Assembly: GCF_036013525.1 (NCBI RefSeq)
Contig: NZ_CP107853.1
Coordinates: 11,408,001-11,472,000, forward strand
DNA from: Nonomuraea sp. NBC_00507
GTDB taxonomy: Bacteria; Actinomycetota; Actinomycetes; Streptosporangiales; Streptosporangiaceae
Direction: 5' to 3'
Length of the DNA: 64,000 bases
Each line of letters starts with the position of its first letter. The stretch's first letter is position 1. A program made the position numbers and the translations under genes. A model generated the notes under the pieces. It was not told where the DNA came from and searched no databases. It saw nothing but the letters and a program-made list of their open reading frames with translations. Of the stretch, positions 13,950 to 22,048 are shown piece by piece.

Positions 13950-16696
13950 CGCACCCCCAGGTAAGCGGCGGCCAGCCTTTCGCTGTCCACCTCGGAGCGG
14001 GGCCCGGCCCACGTGACCCTGCCCAGCTGCATGAACGCCACCCGGTCGGCGAGGGCGAGGGCCTCCGTGGCCTTCTCCTCGACCAGCAGCAGCGCCACCC
14101 CGCGCTCGCGCAGCTCGGCGAACACCTCGAAGATCTGCCGCACCACCAGCGGCGCCAGCCCGAGCGACGGCTCGTCCGCGATCAGGACGCGGGGTGGCCG
14201 CACCAGCGCCGGGGCGAGGGTGAGCAGTTGCTGCTCGCCGCCGGACAGGGCGCCGGCGAGCACGCCGCGGCGTTCGGCCAGCTGCGGCAGCCGGTCATAG
14301 ACCGGTTCGGGGTCGGGCAGCCAGGTCCGGAGGTTCTCCTCCACGGTGAGTCCCGGGAACACGCCGCGTCCTTCAGGGGCCAGCAGGATGCCGACGCGGG
14401 CCCTGCGGTGGGCGGGCCAGGCGGTGACGTCCTCACCGTCCAGCAGGATCCGGCCGGCGGCGATCGGCAGGTCGCCGGCGGCGGCCGCGCAGGTGGTGGA
14501 CTTGCCCGCGCCGTTGGCGCCGAGCAGCGCCACGACCTCGCCGGGGCGGACGGCCAGATCCACGCCACGCAGCACGGTGCAGTCCTGGTATCCGGCGACG
14601 ACGCCGTCCAGCACGAGCAACGACCGCGCGCCACCGGCCGCCACCGGGACTGACGTCGCGCCGTCGGCCACCGCTGGGACCACCGCCGTGCCGTCGGCCA
14701 CCGCTGGGACCACCGCCGTGCCGTCGACCGCCGCTGAGACCGCGGCCGCACCATCGGCCGCCGCTGAGACCGCGGCTTCCGTGCGAGGGCGGGCGGCGGT
14801 GGCCTTCGTACGGCGGCGGTGGCGGAGCTCGGCCATCTGGGCGAGCACCCCGTCGGGGTGCTTGGCGAGGATCATGCCGCCGAGCCCGAACAGGATGGCC
14901 CCGACGTGCGCGGACAAGCCCCAGGTGGACAGCAGCTCGGGCGTGACGACCGCGATGAGCCCGCCGAGCACCGCGCCGCCGATCCGGCGCACCCCCTGCA
15001 GCACCACCACGGCCAGCCACACGAAGCCGGCGAAGGCCGGCAGGTCGGTGGCGGTGATCGAGCCCTTCGCGACCGCGAACAACACCCCGCCGAGACCGGC
15101 GATCGCCGACGCCAGCACGAACAGCATGATCTTGGTACGCGGCGCGGACAACCCGGACGTCGTCGCGGCGGCCGGTGCCGACCGCACGGCCAGGATGGCC
15201 CGCCCGGACGCGGACCGCTCCAGGTTCCGCACCAGCAGCGCCACGAGCCCGATGAGCACGAGCAGCACCACCACCAGCACGCGCGGGTCGGAGGTGTCGG
15301 CGAAGCCGAAGCCGAGTGCGGGCAGCGGCCACCCGATGGTCCCGTTGCTGAACGCGTCCACCTGGAACAACACCTGGTCGGCCAGCAGCGCCAGGGCCAG
15401 CGTGGCGAGCGTCAGCACCCGCCCGCCCATCCGCAGTGCGGGCAGCGCCACCAGCATGCCGACGGCGGCCGCCGCCAGCACGCCCAGCAGGATCGCCGCG
15501 AAGAACGGCAGCCCGGAGGAGAACGCCCATCCGCAGGTCAGCGCCGCCATCGAGGCGAAGGCCGCCTGCGCCAGGTTGACCATGCCGCCGATCCCGGTCA
15601 CCACCACGAACGAGCAGAAGATCAGCGCAAGCACGAGCCCCTGCGCGGCGATCCCCACGTAGTACTCCGGCGCCAGGAAGGTGAAGCCCACCAGGATGAC
15701 CAGGCTCACCGCCCAGGGCAGGCGCCGCCGCCACGGTGGCAGCCCGGCCAGGTGGTCGGGGGGCGGGGCGTCCTCGGCCGCGCTGCCCGCGACCCGCTCG
15801 CGTGACCTGTTCAGCAGCACGAGCCCGGCGAACAGCAGGATCACCGGCACAGCGGTACGCAGCCCGGTGACCTCCTCCAGGAAGTCGGTGTAGCCGGCGA
15901 CCAGGTTCTGGACCACGCCGAGCGCCAGCCCGGCGGCGAACGTCCAGGGGATCGACCGCAGCCGCCCGAACACCGCGGCCGTGGCCGAGGCGAACAACAA
16001 CACCGTGTACGCCGTCGCGTCCAGCCCCAGCACCGACACCGCCAGCACCCCGGCCAACCCTGCGAGCCCTGAGCCGAGCATCCAGGCCAGCGCCGAGGTG
16101 GCGTCGGCGTCGATGCCCCGCAGCGTGGCCAGGCGGCGGCGGTCGACCGAGGCCCGCATGCGCAGCCCGTACGGGGTGTGCCGCATGAACGCCCACAACC
16201 CGGCCGCGGCCACCGCCGAGAAGGCGAACGTGATGAGCTGGTCGGTGTCCAGGCGCACGCTCTGGATGCCGAAGGGCACATCGAACGCCACGGCCGGGTG
16301 CGGCCCGACGCCGCGTGGCAGCGAGGTCGCGTCCGCGGGCGGCAGCCCGGTCAGGTCCACGACCAGCAGGCCCAGCGCGGGCAGCGCGATCGTCAGCCCG
16401 ATCGTGGCGACGATCTGCGCCGTCTCCCCCGCCTGGGCGAGCCCGCGGAACATGGACTTGTGCAGCACGTACCCGAGCGCGGGCGCGAACAGCACCACCG
16501 CTATCAGAGCCGACAACCAGGCGGGCAGCCCGGCGGCCGTGGTGAGCTCGTAGAACAGCAGGGCGGACAGGAAACCGAGCGCGCCCTGGGCGAAGTTGAA
16601 CACCCCGGTCGCGGCGTACGAGAGCGTCAGGCCCGACCCCATGATCGCGAAGATGGCGCCGGTGACCAGGCCGCTGAGCACATAGCCAAGGATCAT
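13946..16696 (-). CDS. Triple fusion LivH permease - LivM permease - LivF ATPase
   Basis: A 916-residue polypeptide joining three proteins that are normally separate. Residues 1 to about 290 are a LivH-type permease (TGVFNFAQGALGFLSALLFYE). Residues about 325-620 are a LivM-type permease (GMVNLAQAAFASMAALTCG). Residues about 690-916 are a LivF-type ATPase (GANGAGKST, LSGGEQQLLTLAPAL, LIADEPSLGLAP). Between LivM and LivF lies an Ala/Val/Pro-rich linker of five decapeptide repeats. The start MILGYVLSG overlaps the upstream stop by ATGA. No frame break occurs, so the fusion is real in this sequence. Substrate class (amino acid, amide or other small acid) is not determined. Confidence 0.9.
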   Translation of the reverse strand: MILGYVLSGLVTGAIFAIMGSGLTLSYAATGVFNFAQGALGFLSALLFYELTTAAGLPAWLSALIAVVLFAPALGYVLHKSMFRGLAQAGETAQIVATIGLTIALPALGLLVVDLTGLPPADATSLPRGVGPHPAVAFDVPFGIQSVRLDTDQLITFAFSAVAAAGLWAFMRHTPYGLRMRASVDRRRLATLRGIDADATSALAWMLGSGLAGLAGVLAVSVLGLDATAYTVLLFASATAAVFGRLRSIPWTFAAGLALGVVQNLVAGYTDFLEEVTGLRTAVPVILLFAGLVLLNRSRERVAGSAAEDAPPPDHLAGLPPWRRRLPWAVSLVILVGFTFLAPEYYVGIAAQGLVLALIFCSFVVVTGIGGMVNLAQAAFASMAALTCGWAFSSGLPFFAAILLGVLAAAAVGMLVALPALRMGGRVLTLATLALALLADQVLFQVDAFSNGTIGWPLPALGFGFADTSDPRVLVVVLLVLIGLVALLVRNLERSASGRAILAVRSAPAAATTSGLSAPRTKIMLFVLASAIAGLGGVLFAVAKGSITATDLPAFAGFVWLAVVVLQGVRRIGGAVLGGLIAVVTPELLSTWGLSAHVGAILFGLGGMILAKHPDGVLAQMAELRHRRRTKATAARPRTEAAVSAAADGAAAVSAAVDGTAVVPAVADGTAVVPAVADGATSVPVAAGGARSLLVLDGVVAGYQDCTVLRGVDLAVRPGEVVALLGANGAGKSTTCAAAAGDLPIAAGRILLDGEDVTAWPAHRRARVGILLAPEGRGVFPGLTVEENLRTWLPDPEPVYDRLPQLAERRGVLAGALSGGEQQLLTLAPALVRPPRVLIADEPSLGLAPLVVRQIFEVFAELRERGVALLLVEEKATEALALADRVAFMQLGRVTWAGPRSEVDSERLAAAYLGVR
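14637..14790 (-). repeat. 30-bp tandem repeat encoding a decapeptide linker in the transporter fusion
   Basis: About five consecutive 30-bp units. Two are identical (unit TCGGCCACCGCTGGGACCAC plus ten bases); the others are diverged. They encode decapeptides such as AVVPAVADGT, AAVSAAVDGT and TSVPVAAGGA. They sit exactly between the LivM permease and the LivF ATPase domains, so the array forms a flexible tether. In-frame repeat units allow its length to vary by slippage without breaking the gene. Confidence 0.85.
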
Positions 16697-17943
16697 TTGA
16701 GCGGCACGTTGTCGAAGCACTTCATGCTCTTGGCCACCTGGAAGGCGCCGTTCTCCAGCTTGACCAGGGCGCCGCAGCCGTTCGGCTCGCTGTGATCCTT
16801 GGGATATTGGATCCTGCCGAAGCCGGCGTTCTCGTAGGCGTACGAGCCGTTGCCGGTGGCCAGGAACTTCTCCCTGGTCAGGTCCTTGCCGGTCTTGTCG
16901 AGCATGTCGAGGAAGATGTCGGCGGCCCAGTAGCCGATCGCCAGGTGCTGGGTGAGCACCGTGCCGGGGGCGACCTTCTCGACGTCCTGCTTGAGCTGCG
17001 CGATCTCCGGCGCGCTCGACTCGAAGGGCTCGAACATCGGCGCCGCGATCACGCCCTCCAGCGCCTGCGCGCTCGCCGGGTCCTTGAGGATAGCGGCGTC
17101 GTAGCTGGTCGCGTCCGTGAGCACGCCCTTGTAGCCGGCCCGTTTGAGCGCCGAGTACAGGCCGACGTTGAACTTGGTGCCGGCGATCACCGAGACCACG
17201 ACGTCAGGCGCCTTGCCGCCGTTGGAAGTCATGATCTTGTTGACGTACGGAAGCCAGTCGGGTGGCGGGGCGGCGGCCGGGAGGCCGGAGTTCACACCGG
17301 CCAGCTTGAAGCCGGCCGCGGTGAACGACTGGGAGATCGTCGTGCCGCCGTACTTGCTGCCGCTGGAGTCGCTGGTCTGCACATAGACGCTCTTTCCTTC
17401 GGCGCCGCCGAGCAGGTCGGCCATCTGGCGGCCCCACCAGGTCTGCGATCCGGCACCCTGCTTGGGCGCCAGGCAGCCGTTGTAGCCGAAGCCGGTCTTG
17501 GTGCCGCACCACTGCGGCCCCGTCGCCCAGCCGAACCACGGCACGCCCTGCTGCTCCAGGAAGGCGGCGCCGCCGAAGTTGGGCGCGTGCACCGGGACCA
17601 GGGCGAACACCTGGTCCTTCTGCACGAGCTTCTTGGCCGCCGCGTCGCCCTTGGCCGCGTCCTGCCCGTCGTCCTCGGCGCCGAGGAACTCGATCTTCCG
17701 TCCGTGCACACCGCCCTCGGCGTTGGCCCGCTCGAACCTGGCCTTGGCGCCGATCTCGGCGTCCTTGGTCGAATAGCCGCTGGCACTGGTCTTGGTCAGC
17801 ACGCCGCCGACCTTGATCGTCGTGCCGGTCACGCCTGGCACGGCCGCACCCTCCTGCTGAGTCGCGGCCTTCTGCTGGGCCGCGCACCCGGTGACGAGCA
17901 GCGCCACCGTGAGCGCCGCCGCCCCACCCCGCCGTACGATCAT
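16693..17943 (-). CDS. ABC transporter substrate-binding lipoprotein (branched-chain amino acid type)
   Basis: A 416-residue protein starting at MIVRRGG. A lipoprotein signal peptide ends in LLVTGC with the lipid-bearing Cys20. The mature part has the type I periplasmic-binding fold (TTIKVGGVLTKTSASGYSTKDAEIGAKA, GRKIEFLGAEDDGQDAAKG), as in LivJ-like receptors. Two internal cysteine pairs (WCGTKTGFGYNGC and the C-terminal NGCG...KCF) suggest disulfides and an unusual ligand. It is the first gene of the operon, coupled by ATGA to the permease fusion, and its promoter carries shared palindromic operator sites. Confidence 0.92.
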   Translation of the reverse strand: MIVRRGGAAALTVALLVTGCAAQQKAATQQEGAAVPGVTGTTIKVGGVLTKTSASGYSTKDAEIGAKARFERANAEGGVHGRKIEFLGAEDDGQDAAKGDAAAKKLVQKDQVFALVPVHAPNFGGAAFLEQQGVPWFGWATGPQWCGTKTGFGYNGCLAPKQGAGSQTWWGRQMADLLGGAEGKSVYVQTSDSSGSKYGGTTISQSFTAAGFKLAGVNSGLPAAAPPPDWLPYVNKIMTSNGGKAPDVVVSVIAGTKFNVGLYSALKRAGYKGVLTDATSYDAAILKDPASAQALEGVIAAPMFEPFESSAPEIAQLKQDVEKVAPGTVLTQHLAIGYWAADIFLDMLDKTGKDLTREKFLATGNGSYAYENAGFGRIQYPKDHSEPNGCGALVKLENGAFQVAKSMKCFDNVPLK

Positions 17944-17964
17944 GATTGCCTCGCGATTTGGCCT

Positions 17965-17978
17965 AGCGCTCGCTTGGT
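17965..17978. promoter_or_regulatory. Operator-like site 1: AGCGC-TCGC-TTGGT
   Basis: One of three related 14-bp sites in the window, here 22 bp upstream of the binding-protein start. It also opens a second inverted repeat, CGCTTGG (17971-17977) with CCAAGCG (17985-17991). It matches the shared pattern AGCnnTCGCTTGsT at 12 of 12 fixed positions. Likely bound by a TetR-type repressor (inference). Confidence 0.55.
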
Positions 17979-18026
17979 TTTCCGCCAAGCGTAAATTCGC
18001 CCAGAAGGGGCGTCAACGGGCTACCT

Positions 18027-18040
18027 AGCAATCGCTTGCT
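18027..18040. promoter_or_regulatory. Operator-like site 2: perfect palindrome AGCAA-TCGC-TTGCT
   Basis: The best copy of the shared motif: 5-bp arms, exactly complementary, around TCGC. It lies 39 bp before the dehydrogenase start in the divergent promoter shared with the ABC operon. The 12-base core CAAGCGATTGCT recurs on the other strand at 31813-31824 between two luciferase-like oxidoreductase genes. Confidence 0.6.
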
Positions 18041-18078
18041 TACAATTCGGCACCGGGGTTACCGTGTGGCGCATGCTG

Positions 18079-19161
18079 ATGCGCGCGGCGGTGCTGACCG
18101 GGTTCCACTCGCCCATGGAGATTCGCGAGGTGGAGATCGCCGATCCTGGACCCGGCGAGGTCCGCGTGCAGATCAAGGCGTCCGGTGTGTGCGGCTCCGA
18201 CCTCAAGGCCATCGACGGCAAGAGCCCAGTGGTGAGCAGGCTGCCGTTCATCCTCGGACACGAGAGCTCGGGCGTGGTGGAGAGCGTCGGCGCGGGCGTC
18301 ACCTCCGTCACGCCCGGGGATCACGTCATCATCTCGATGAACGGTCCCTGCGGCCGCTGCCGCCCGTGCGGCGCCGGCCGCTTCCACCTCTGCTCGGGTC
18401 CCGCCCGCCTGCCCACCATCATGGGCGGCCTGCCCAGGATCACCCTCGACGGCCAGGAGACGCGGCGCTTCATCGGCATCGGCTCGTTCGCCGAGTACGC
18501 GGTCGTGAGCGAGGCCATGTGCGTGCGGCTGCGCAAGAGTGTGCCGTTCGCCGCCGGATGCCTGCTGGCCTGCGGCGTCGTGACAGGCGTCGGCGCCGTC
18601 TTGAACGTCGCCCAGGTCCCGCCCGGCGCCTCCGTCCTCGTCGTCGGCTGCGGCGGGGTGGGACTCAACGTCATCCAGGGTGCGGTGCTCGCGGGCGCGA
18701 CCACGATCATCGCGGCCGACGTGGCCGAGCCCAAGCTCAAGCTGGCGCTGCAGTTCGGCGCCACCGCGACCCTGCTCGCCGGGGACCTGCCCAAGCAGGT
18801 GGCCGAGCTGGTGACGGGCGGCGTCGACTACGCCTTCGACGCGACGGGAGTTCCCGGCGTGCTGGCGCAGGCGTTCGCGGCGACCCAGCCGGGCGGCACC
18901 ACGGTCATGGTCGGCAGCCCGCCGGCGGGGCAGCCACTGGAGCTCGACCCGGGCCTGCTGTTCGCCTCCCGCCGCGTCATGGGCACCCAGGGCGGCGACG
19001 CCGCGCCGCATCGCGACCTGCCCATGCTGGCCGGTCAATACCTGAGGGGCCGCCTGGACCTCGACGGCCTCATCTCCGAACGCCTCCCGCTCGACCAGAT
19101 CAACGAGGCCGTCGCCCACGTCCGTCAGGGCACCGTCGCCCGCACCGTGATCACGTTCTGA
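18079..19161 (+). CDS. Zinc-dependent medium-chain alcohol dehydrogenase family protein
   Basis: A 360-residue MDR enzyme. Catalytic-zinc ligands are in SGVCGSDLKAI and GHESSG; the structural-zinc lobe shows four Cys in CGRCRPCGAGRFHLC; the NAD(P) Rossmann motif is VVGCGGVGLNVIQGA. The start is placed at MRAAVLTGF as in relatives; GTG 18064 and ATG 18073 are in-frame alternatives, and no clear ribosome binding site decides. It is divergent from the ABC importer and shares its operator-bearing promoter, so it probably oxidises a product of the imported compound (inference). The cupin gene follows after 15 bp. Confidence 0.92.
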   Translation: MRAAVLTGFHSPMEIREVEIADPGPGEVRVQIKASGVCGSDLKAIDGKSPVVSRLPFILGHESSGVVESVGAGVTSVTPGDHVIISMNGPCGRCRPCGAGRFHLCSGPARLPTIMGGLPRITLDGQETRRFIGIGSFAEYAVVSEAMCVRLRKSVPFAAGCLLACGVVTGVGAVLNVAQVPPGASVLVVGCGGVGLNVIQGAVLAGATTIIAADVAEPKLKLALQFGATATLLAGDLPKQVAELVTGGVDYAFDATGVPGVLAQAFAATQPGGTTVMVGSPPAGQPLELDPGLLFASRRVMGTQGGDAAPHRDLPMLAGQYLRGRLDLDGLISERLPLDQINEAVAHVRQGTVARTVITF

Positions 19162-19176
19162 CGCTATCCTGCCGAC

Positions 19177-19668
19177 ATGTCCTATCCCGAGCCCCGATAC
19201 CTGGCTGAAACCGGCGAGCACAGCGGCGTCTTCCATGCGGCCAACAGGCCGCCTGACCTGAAAATTGGCACTGGGACGCAGGTGCACTACCTCGGCACAG
19301 GCGGCTCGACCAACGGCGCGTTCGGCCTGTACCGGTGGGAGATGGGCGGGGCCCCGTCCGGCCCCGGTGCGCACTTCCACCGGACGATGACCGAGTCGTT
19401 CTACGTGCTGTCCGGCACCATCCGCCTCTTCAACGGCGACAAGTGGGCCGACGGCAAGCCGGGTGACTTCCTTTTCGTGCCGGAGGGCGGCGTGCACGCC
19501 TTCCGCAACGAATCCGGCGAGCCCGCGTCGATGCTGATCCTCTTCACCCCGGGCGCGCCCCGTGAGGCCTACTTCGAGGAGCTCGCCGACATCGTGGCCA
19601 CCGGCCGCCAGCTCACCCCTGAAGAGTGGACCGACGTGTACCTGCGTCACGACCAGTACATGGTGTGA
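19177..19668 (+). CDS. Cupin domain protein
   Basis: A 163-residue single-domain cupin. Motif 1 reads PGAHFHRTMTESFYVLSG (metal-binding His, His, Glu pattern) and motif 2 is PGDFLFVPEGGVHAFRN with the last His. A bound metal is therefore likely. Cupins of this size serve as small isomerases, dioxygenases or ligand sensors, and the sequence does not say which. The gene starts 15 bp after the dehydrogenase stop and is almost certainly co-transcribed with it. Confidence 0.88.
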   Translation: MSYPEPRYLAETGEHSGVFHAANRPPDLKIGTGTQVHYLGTGGSTNGAFGLYRWEMGGAPSGPGAHFHRTMTESFYVLSGTIRLFNGDKWADGKPGDFLFVPEGGVHAFRNESGEPASMLILFTPGAPREAYFEELADIVATGRQLTPEEWTDVYLRHDQYMV

Positions 19669-19788
19669 TCGCCCGCCAGCACCCTGTGGCACCACGGCCA
19701 CAACGCGACCAACGGAGCCGTCGGCTGGGTCCCGGCCTGCCATCGAGCCTCGCCTGCCGCTGGGTGGGCGAGGCCCGAAGCGCGCTTC

Positions 19789-20880
19789 TTATCTATCGCC
19801 GAGTCTGAGCCGCGCCAGCTCGGCGCGGGAGGAGACGCCCAGCTTCGGGAAGGCCTTGTACAGGTGGGAGGCGACCGTGCGCGGGCTCAGGAAGAGGTGC
19901 GCGCCGATCTCGCGGTTGGAGGCGCCGGTGACGGCCAGCCGGACCACTTGGAGCTCCTGCGGGGTCAGCACGTCCAGCGGATCTCCGGCACCAGAGCGAT
20001 CCGGCTGGGAGAGTCCGGTGGCGCGCAGTTCGGCGGCGGCGCGGGCAGCCCACGGGGTCGCGCCGAGCCGGTCGAAGGCGTCCATGGCGGCCTGGAGCTG
20101 GCCGCGCGCCTCGGCGCGCCGCCTGGTTCGGCGCAGCCACTCCCCGTAGACGAGGCGGGTGCGTGCCTCGTCGAAGGGCTGCTCCCCCTCGCCGTGCAGG
20201 GTCAGCGCCCGCTCGTACAGGCCCACGGCCGCGCTGCCCTTGGGCCAGCAGCGCACGGACCCGATGCAGGACGGCAAGCGGCCTGGCCTGACCTGTGGCC
20301 TCGGCCCACTCCGTGTAGCGACGGAGCTGGTCCCGGGCACGCTGCGGATCCCCGATCCGGACGGCGGCCTCGATGTAGTCGGGCCAGGAATACCGCCACG
20401 GGAAGGCATGGCGGGTGGGACCGGACATGGCGCGGTCCACCCGGTCGGGTATCGCTTCGTAGCGGCCCTGCCCGAATTCCAGTGCCGCGAGGGCGTACTC
20501 GGCCCAGCAGTATCCCGGCATCCACCGTCGGTGGCCGGCGTCGCGGATGGCTTGCGCGGCCATCGCCGCGCATTCCTCCTGCGCGCCGGCGACCGCGGAC
20601 AGCCAGGCGTGCACGCCCGCCAGGTAGCTGCCCCACTGCGGCTGGCCGACGTCGGCGGCCAGGGCCAGACCCGCGGCCACCGTGGCGCGCGCGGAGCGGT
20701 GGTGTCCGTTGAGGAGCTGCGCGATGGTGAAGATCGTCATGGCCTGGGGCATGCGTCCTAGACGTCCCTCGGCCCGGTACTCCTGGACGATCTGGGCCGA
20801 GCTGACGCAACGGCGCTCACCCGCCTGCGGCCACGACGACGGAGAGGAGGAGGACTGACCGAGCCAATCTGGCTGGGATG
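19789..20880 (-). pseudogene. Remnant of a LuxR-family (AAA/LAL-type) regulator
   Basis: Only the C-terminal third of a large regulator remains. One frame from about 20880 to 20245 reads tetratricopeptide-like helices (GRMPQAMTIFTIAQLLNG, RYEAIPDRVDRAMSG). At about 20240, within CCCAAGGGCAGC, the similarity shifts frame and continues as AAVGLYERALTLHGEGEQP to an intact LuxR helix-turn-helix (LTPQELQVVRLAVTGASNRE, SPRTVASHLYKAF). The P-loop ATPase half that should precede it is absent; similarity stops right beside the TetR gene. One frameshift plus an N-terminal deletion make it non-functional, although the HTH could be expressed from an internal start. Confidence 0.75.
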
Positions 20881-20887
20881 GACGCGG

Positions 20888-21490
20888 TCAGGTGACGGAT
20901 TGCGCCACCAAGGCCATGGCCTGCCGCATGGCGTTCCGTACCTCGTCGGGTCCGTCGCCGCGCTGCAGCGCGGTCAGTGCGGATGCGCTGACCGCGCCCA
21001 CCATCGCGCCGACCAGGGCGGAGGCGGTGATCGTGTCGAGCCTGTCGGGGAATGCCCGATGCAGTGCCTGGGCCAGTTCGGTCTGCGCGGTGAGGTATCG
21101 CTGCAGCAGCCGGGCCTGCAGCGCCGGCACCGAGGCCGTCAGCCGTGCCCGAAGTGCCGCGAGTCCGCTGGGGAGGTCGCTGACCCAGGTGTTGGCGATC
21201 ATCAGATCCATCGCCCGCACCAGCACGTCGGGCAGCCGTTCCTCGGGGCGGCGCTCGGCGATCGCCTGCAGCGCCAGGTCGACGCGCACGTCGGCGTTGG
21301 CCAGGAGCGCGTCCTCCTTGGCCTGAAAATGGAGGAAGAAGGTGCGGGGCGACACCTCCGCGGCGTCGGCGATCTCAGCCACGGTCACCTGGTCGTAGCC
21401 CTTGTCCTCGAACAGGCGAATCGCCGCCTCGATCAGTGCCTGCCGGGTGCGCTGCTTCTTACGCTCCCGCAATCCGTGTTTCTCCACCAC
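20888..21490 (-). CDS. TetR family transcriptional regulator
   Basis: A 200-residue repressor with a clean N-terminal domain: RERKKQRTRQALIEAAIRLF, then VTVAEIADAAEVSPRTFFLHF (residues about 36-56). The C-terminal ligand domain is of the common actinobacterial type with no identifiable effector. It is divergent from the SDR relic, across 80 bp that hold a CTATG/CATAG inverted repeat at 21530-21547. If that was its operator, the regulator has lost its main neighbour target. Confidence 0.9.
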   Translation of the reverse strand: MVEKHGLRERKKQRTRQALIEAAIRLFEDKGYDQVTVAEIADAAEVSPRTFFLHFQAKEDALLANADVRVDLALQAIAERRPEERLPDVLVRAMDLMIANTWVSDLPSGLAALRARLTASVPALQARLLQRYLTAQTELAQALHRAFPDRLDTITASALVGAMVGAVSASALTALQRGDGPDEVRNAMRQAMALVAQSVT

Positions 21491-21529
21491 GCAGGGCAGT
21501 CTATTTCATCTTCCGAATTTATGCATACT

Positions 21530-21547
21530 ATGAATCGCTACATAGAC
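21530..21547. promoter_or_regulatory. Candidate TetR operator CTATG-N8-CATAG
   Basis: An inverted repeat with 5-bp arms and an 8-bp centre in an unusually AT-rich stretch between the TetR gene and the SDR relic. Size and position fit a TetR-type operator; there is no further support. Confidence 0.35.
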
Positions 21548-21570
21548 TGCAGCCAATGAGGGACGATCAC

Positions 21571-21990
21571 ATGGGAAGTCTGGACGGACGCGTCGTCCTC
21601 ATCACCGGAGCAGGGCGCGGCATTGGGCGCGAGGAGGCGTTGTTCTTCGCCGCCGAAGGCGCCAAAGTCGTCGTCAACGACCCCGGCGTCGCCATCGACG
21701 GCACGGGCGGCGACGCCGGCGTGGCCGCGAAGGTCGCCGAGGACATCACTGCCCGCGGCGGGCAGGCCGTGGCCCGCACCGACAGCGTCGCCGACTGGGA
21801 CTGCTCAACCCGCTGCCCGCGCAGGTCTCCTACGCGGCAGGCAACGCCGGGGTCGCACCGGCGGGCCGTTTCGACCCGCTGCACCCAGCCGCCTGTGCGC
21901 CTGTTGCCACCTACCTGGCCGGGGCGGCCTGTCCGCTCACCGGCCAGATATTGTCGGTGCGGGGCGGAACTGGCCCTGCTGGACTGAATC
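21571..21990 (+). pseudogene. Relic of a bacterial peroxisomal-type SDR (3-hydroxyacyl-CoA dehydrogenase-like), internally deleted
   Basis: The ATG at 21571 opens MGSLDGRVVLITGAGRGIGR and continues through VVVNDPGVAIDGTGGDAGVA and VAEDITARGGQAVARTDSVADWD, a normal SDR N-terminus with its TGAGRGIG motif. At about 21800 the frame breaks. Another frame then reads LLNPLPAQVSYAAGNAGVAP, followed by RFDPLHPAACAPVATYLAGA and CPLTGQILSVRGG, the typical C-terminal tail. The active-site Ser and YxxxK region (about 130-150 residues) is deleted. This is the second SDR relic in the window with the same kind of internal loss. Confidence 0.75.
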
Positions 21991-22048
21991 TCCGGCGGCA
22001 GTTCAACGCGGTGATGTGGCGGTTTCGTACGGGCAGTCCGTACCGGCC

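Noticed and set aside
14637..14790. Tandem repeats considered as a CRISPR array
   Set aside because: Repeats are contiguous, in frame and without spacers; they encode a protein linker.
14433..16196. 587-codon frame overlapping the transporter fusion on the same strand
   Set aside because: Composition is Arg/Gly/Ala-rich without domains, and the alternative frame carries complete ABC motifs.
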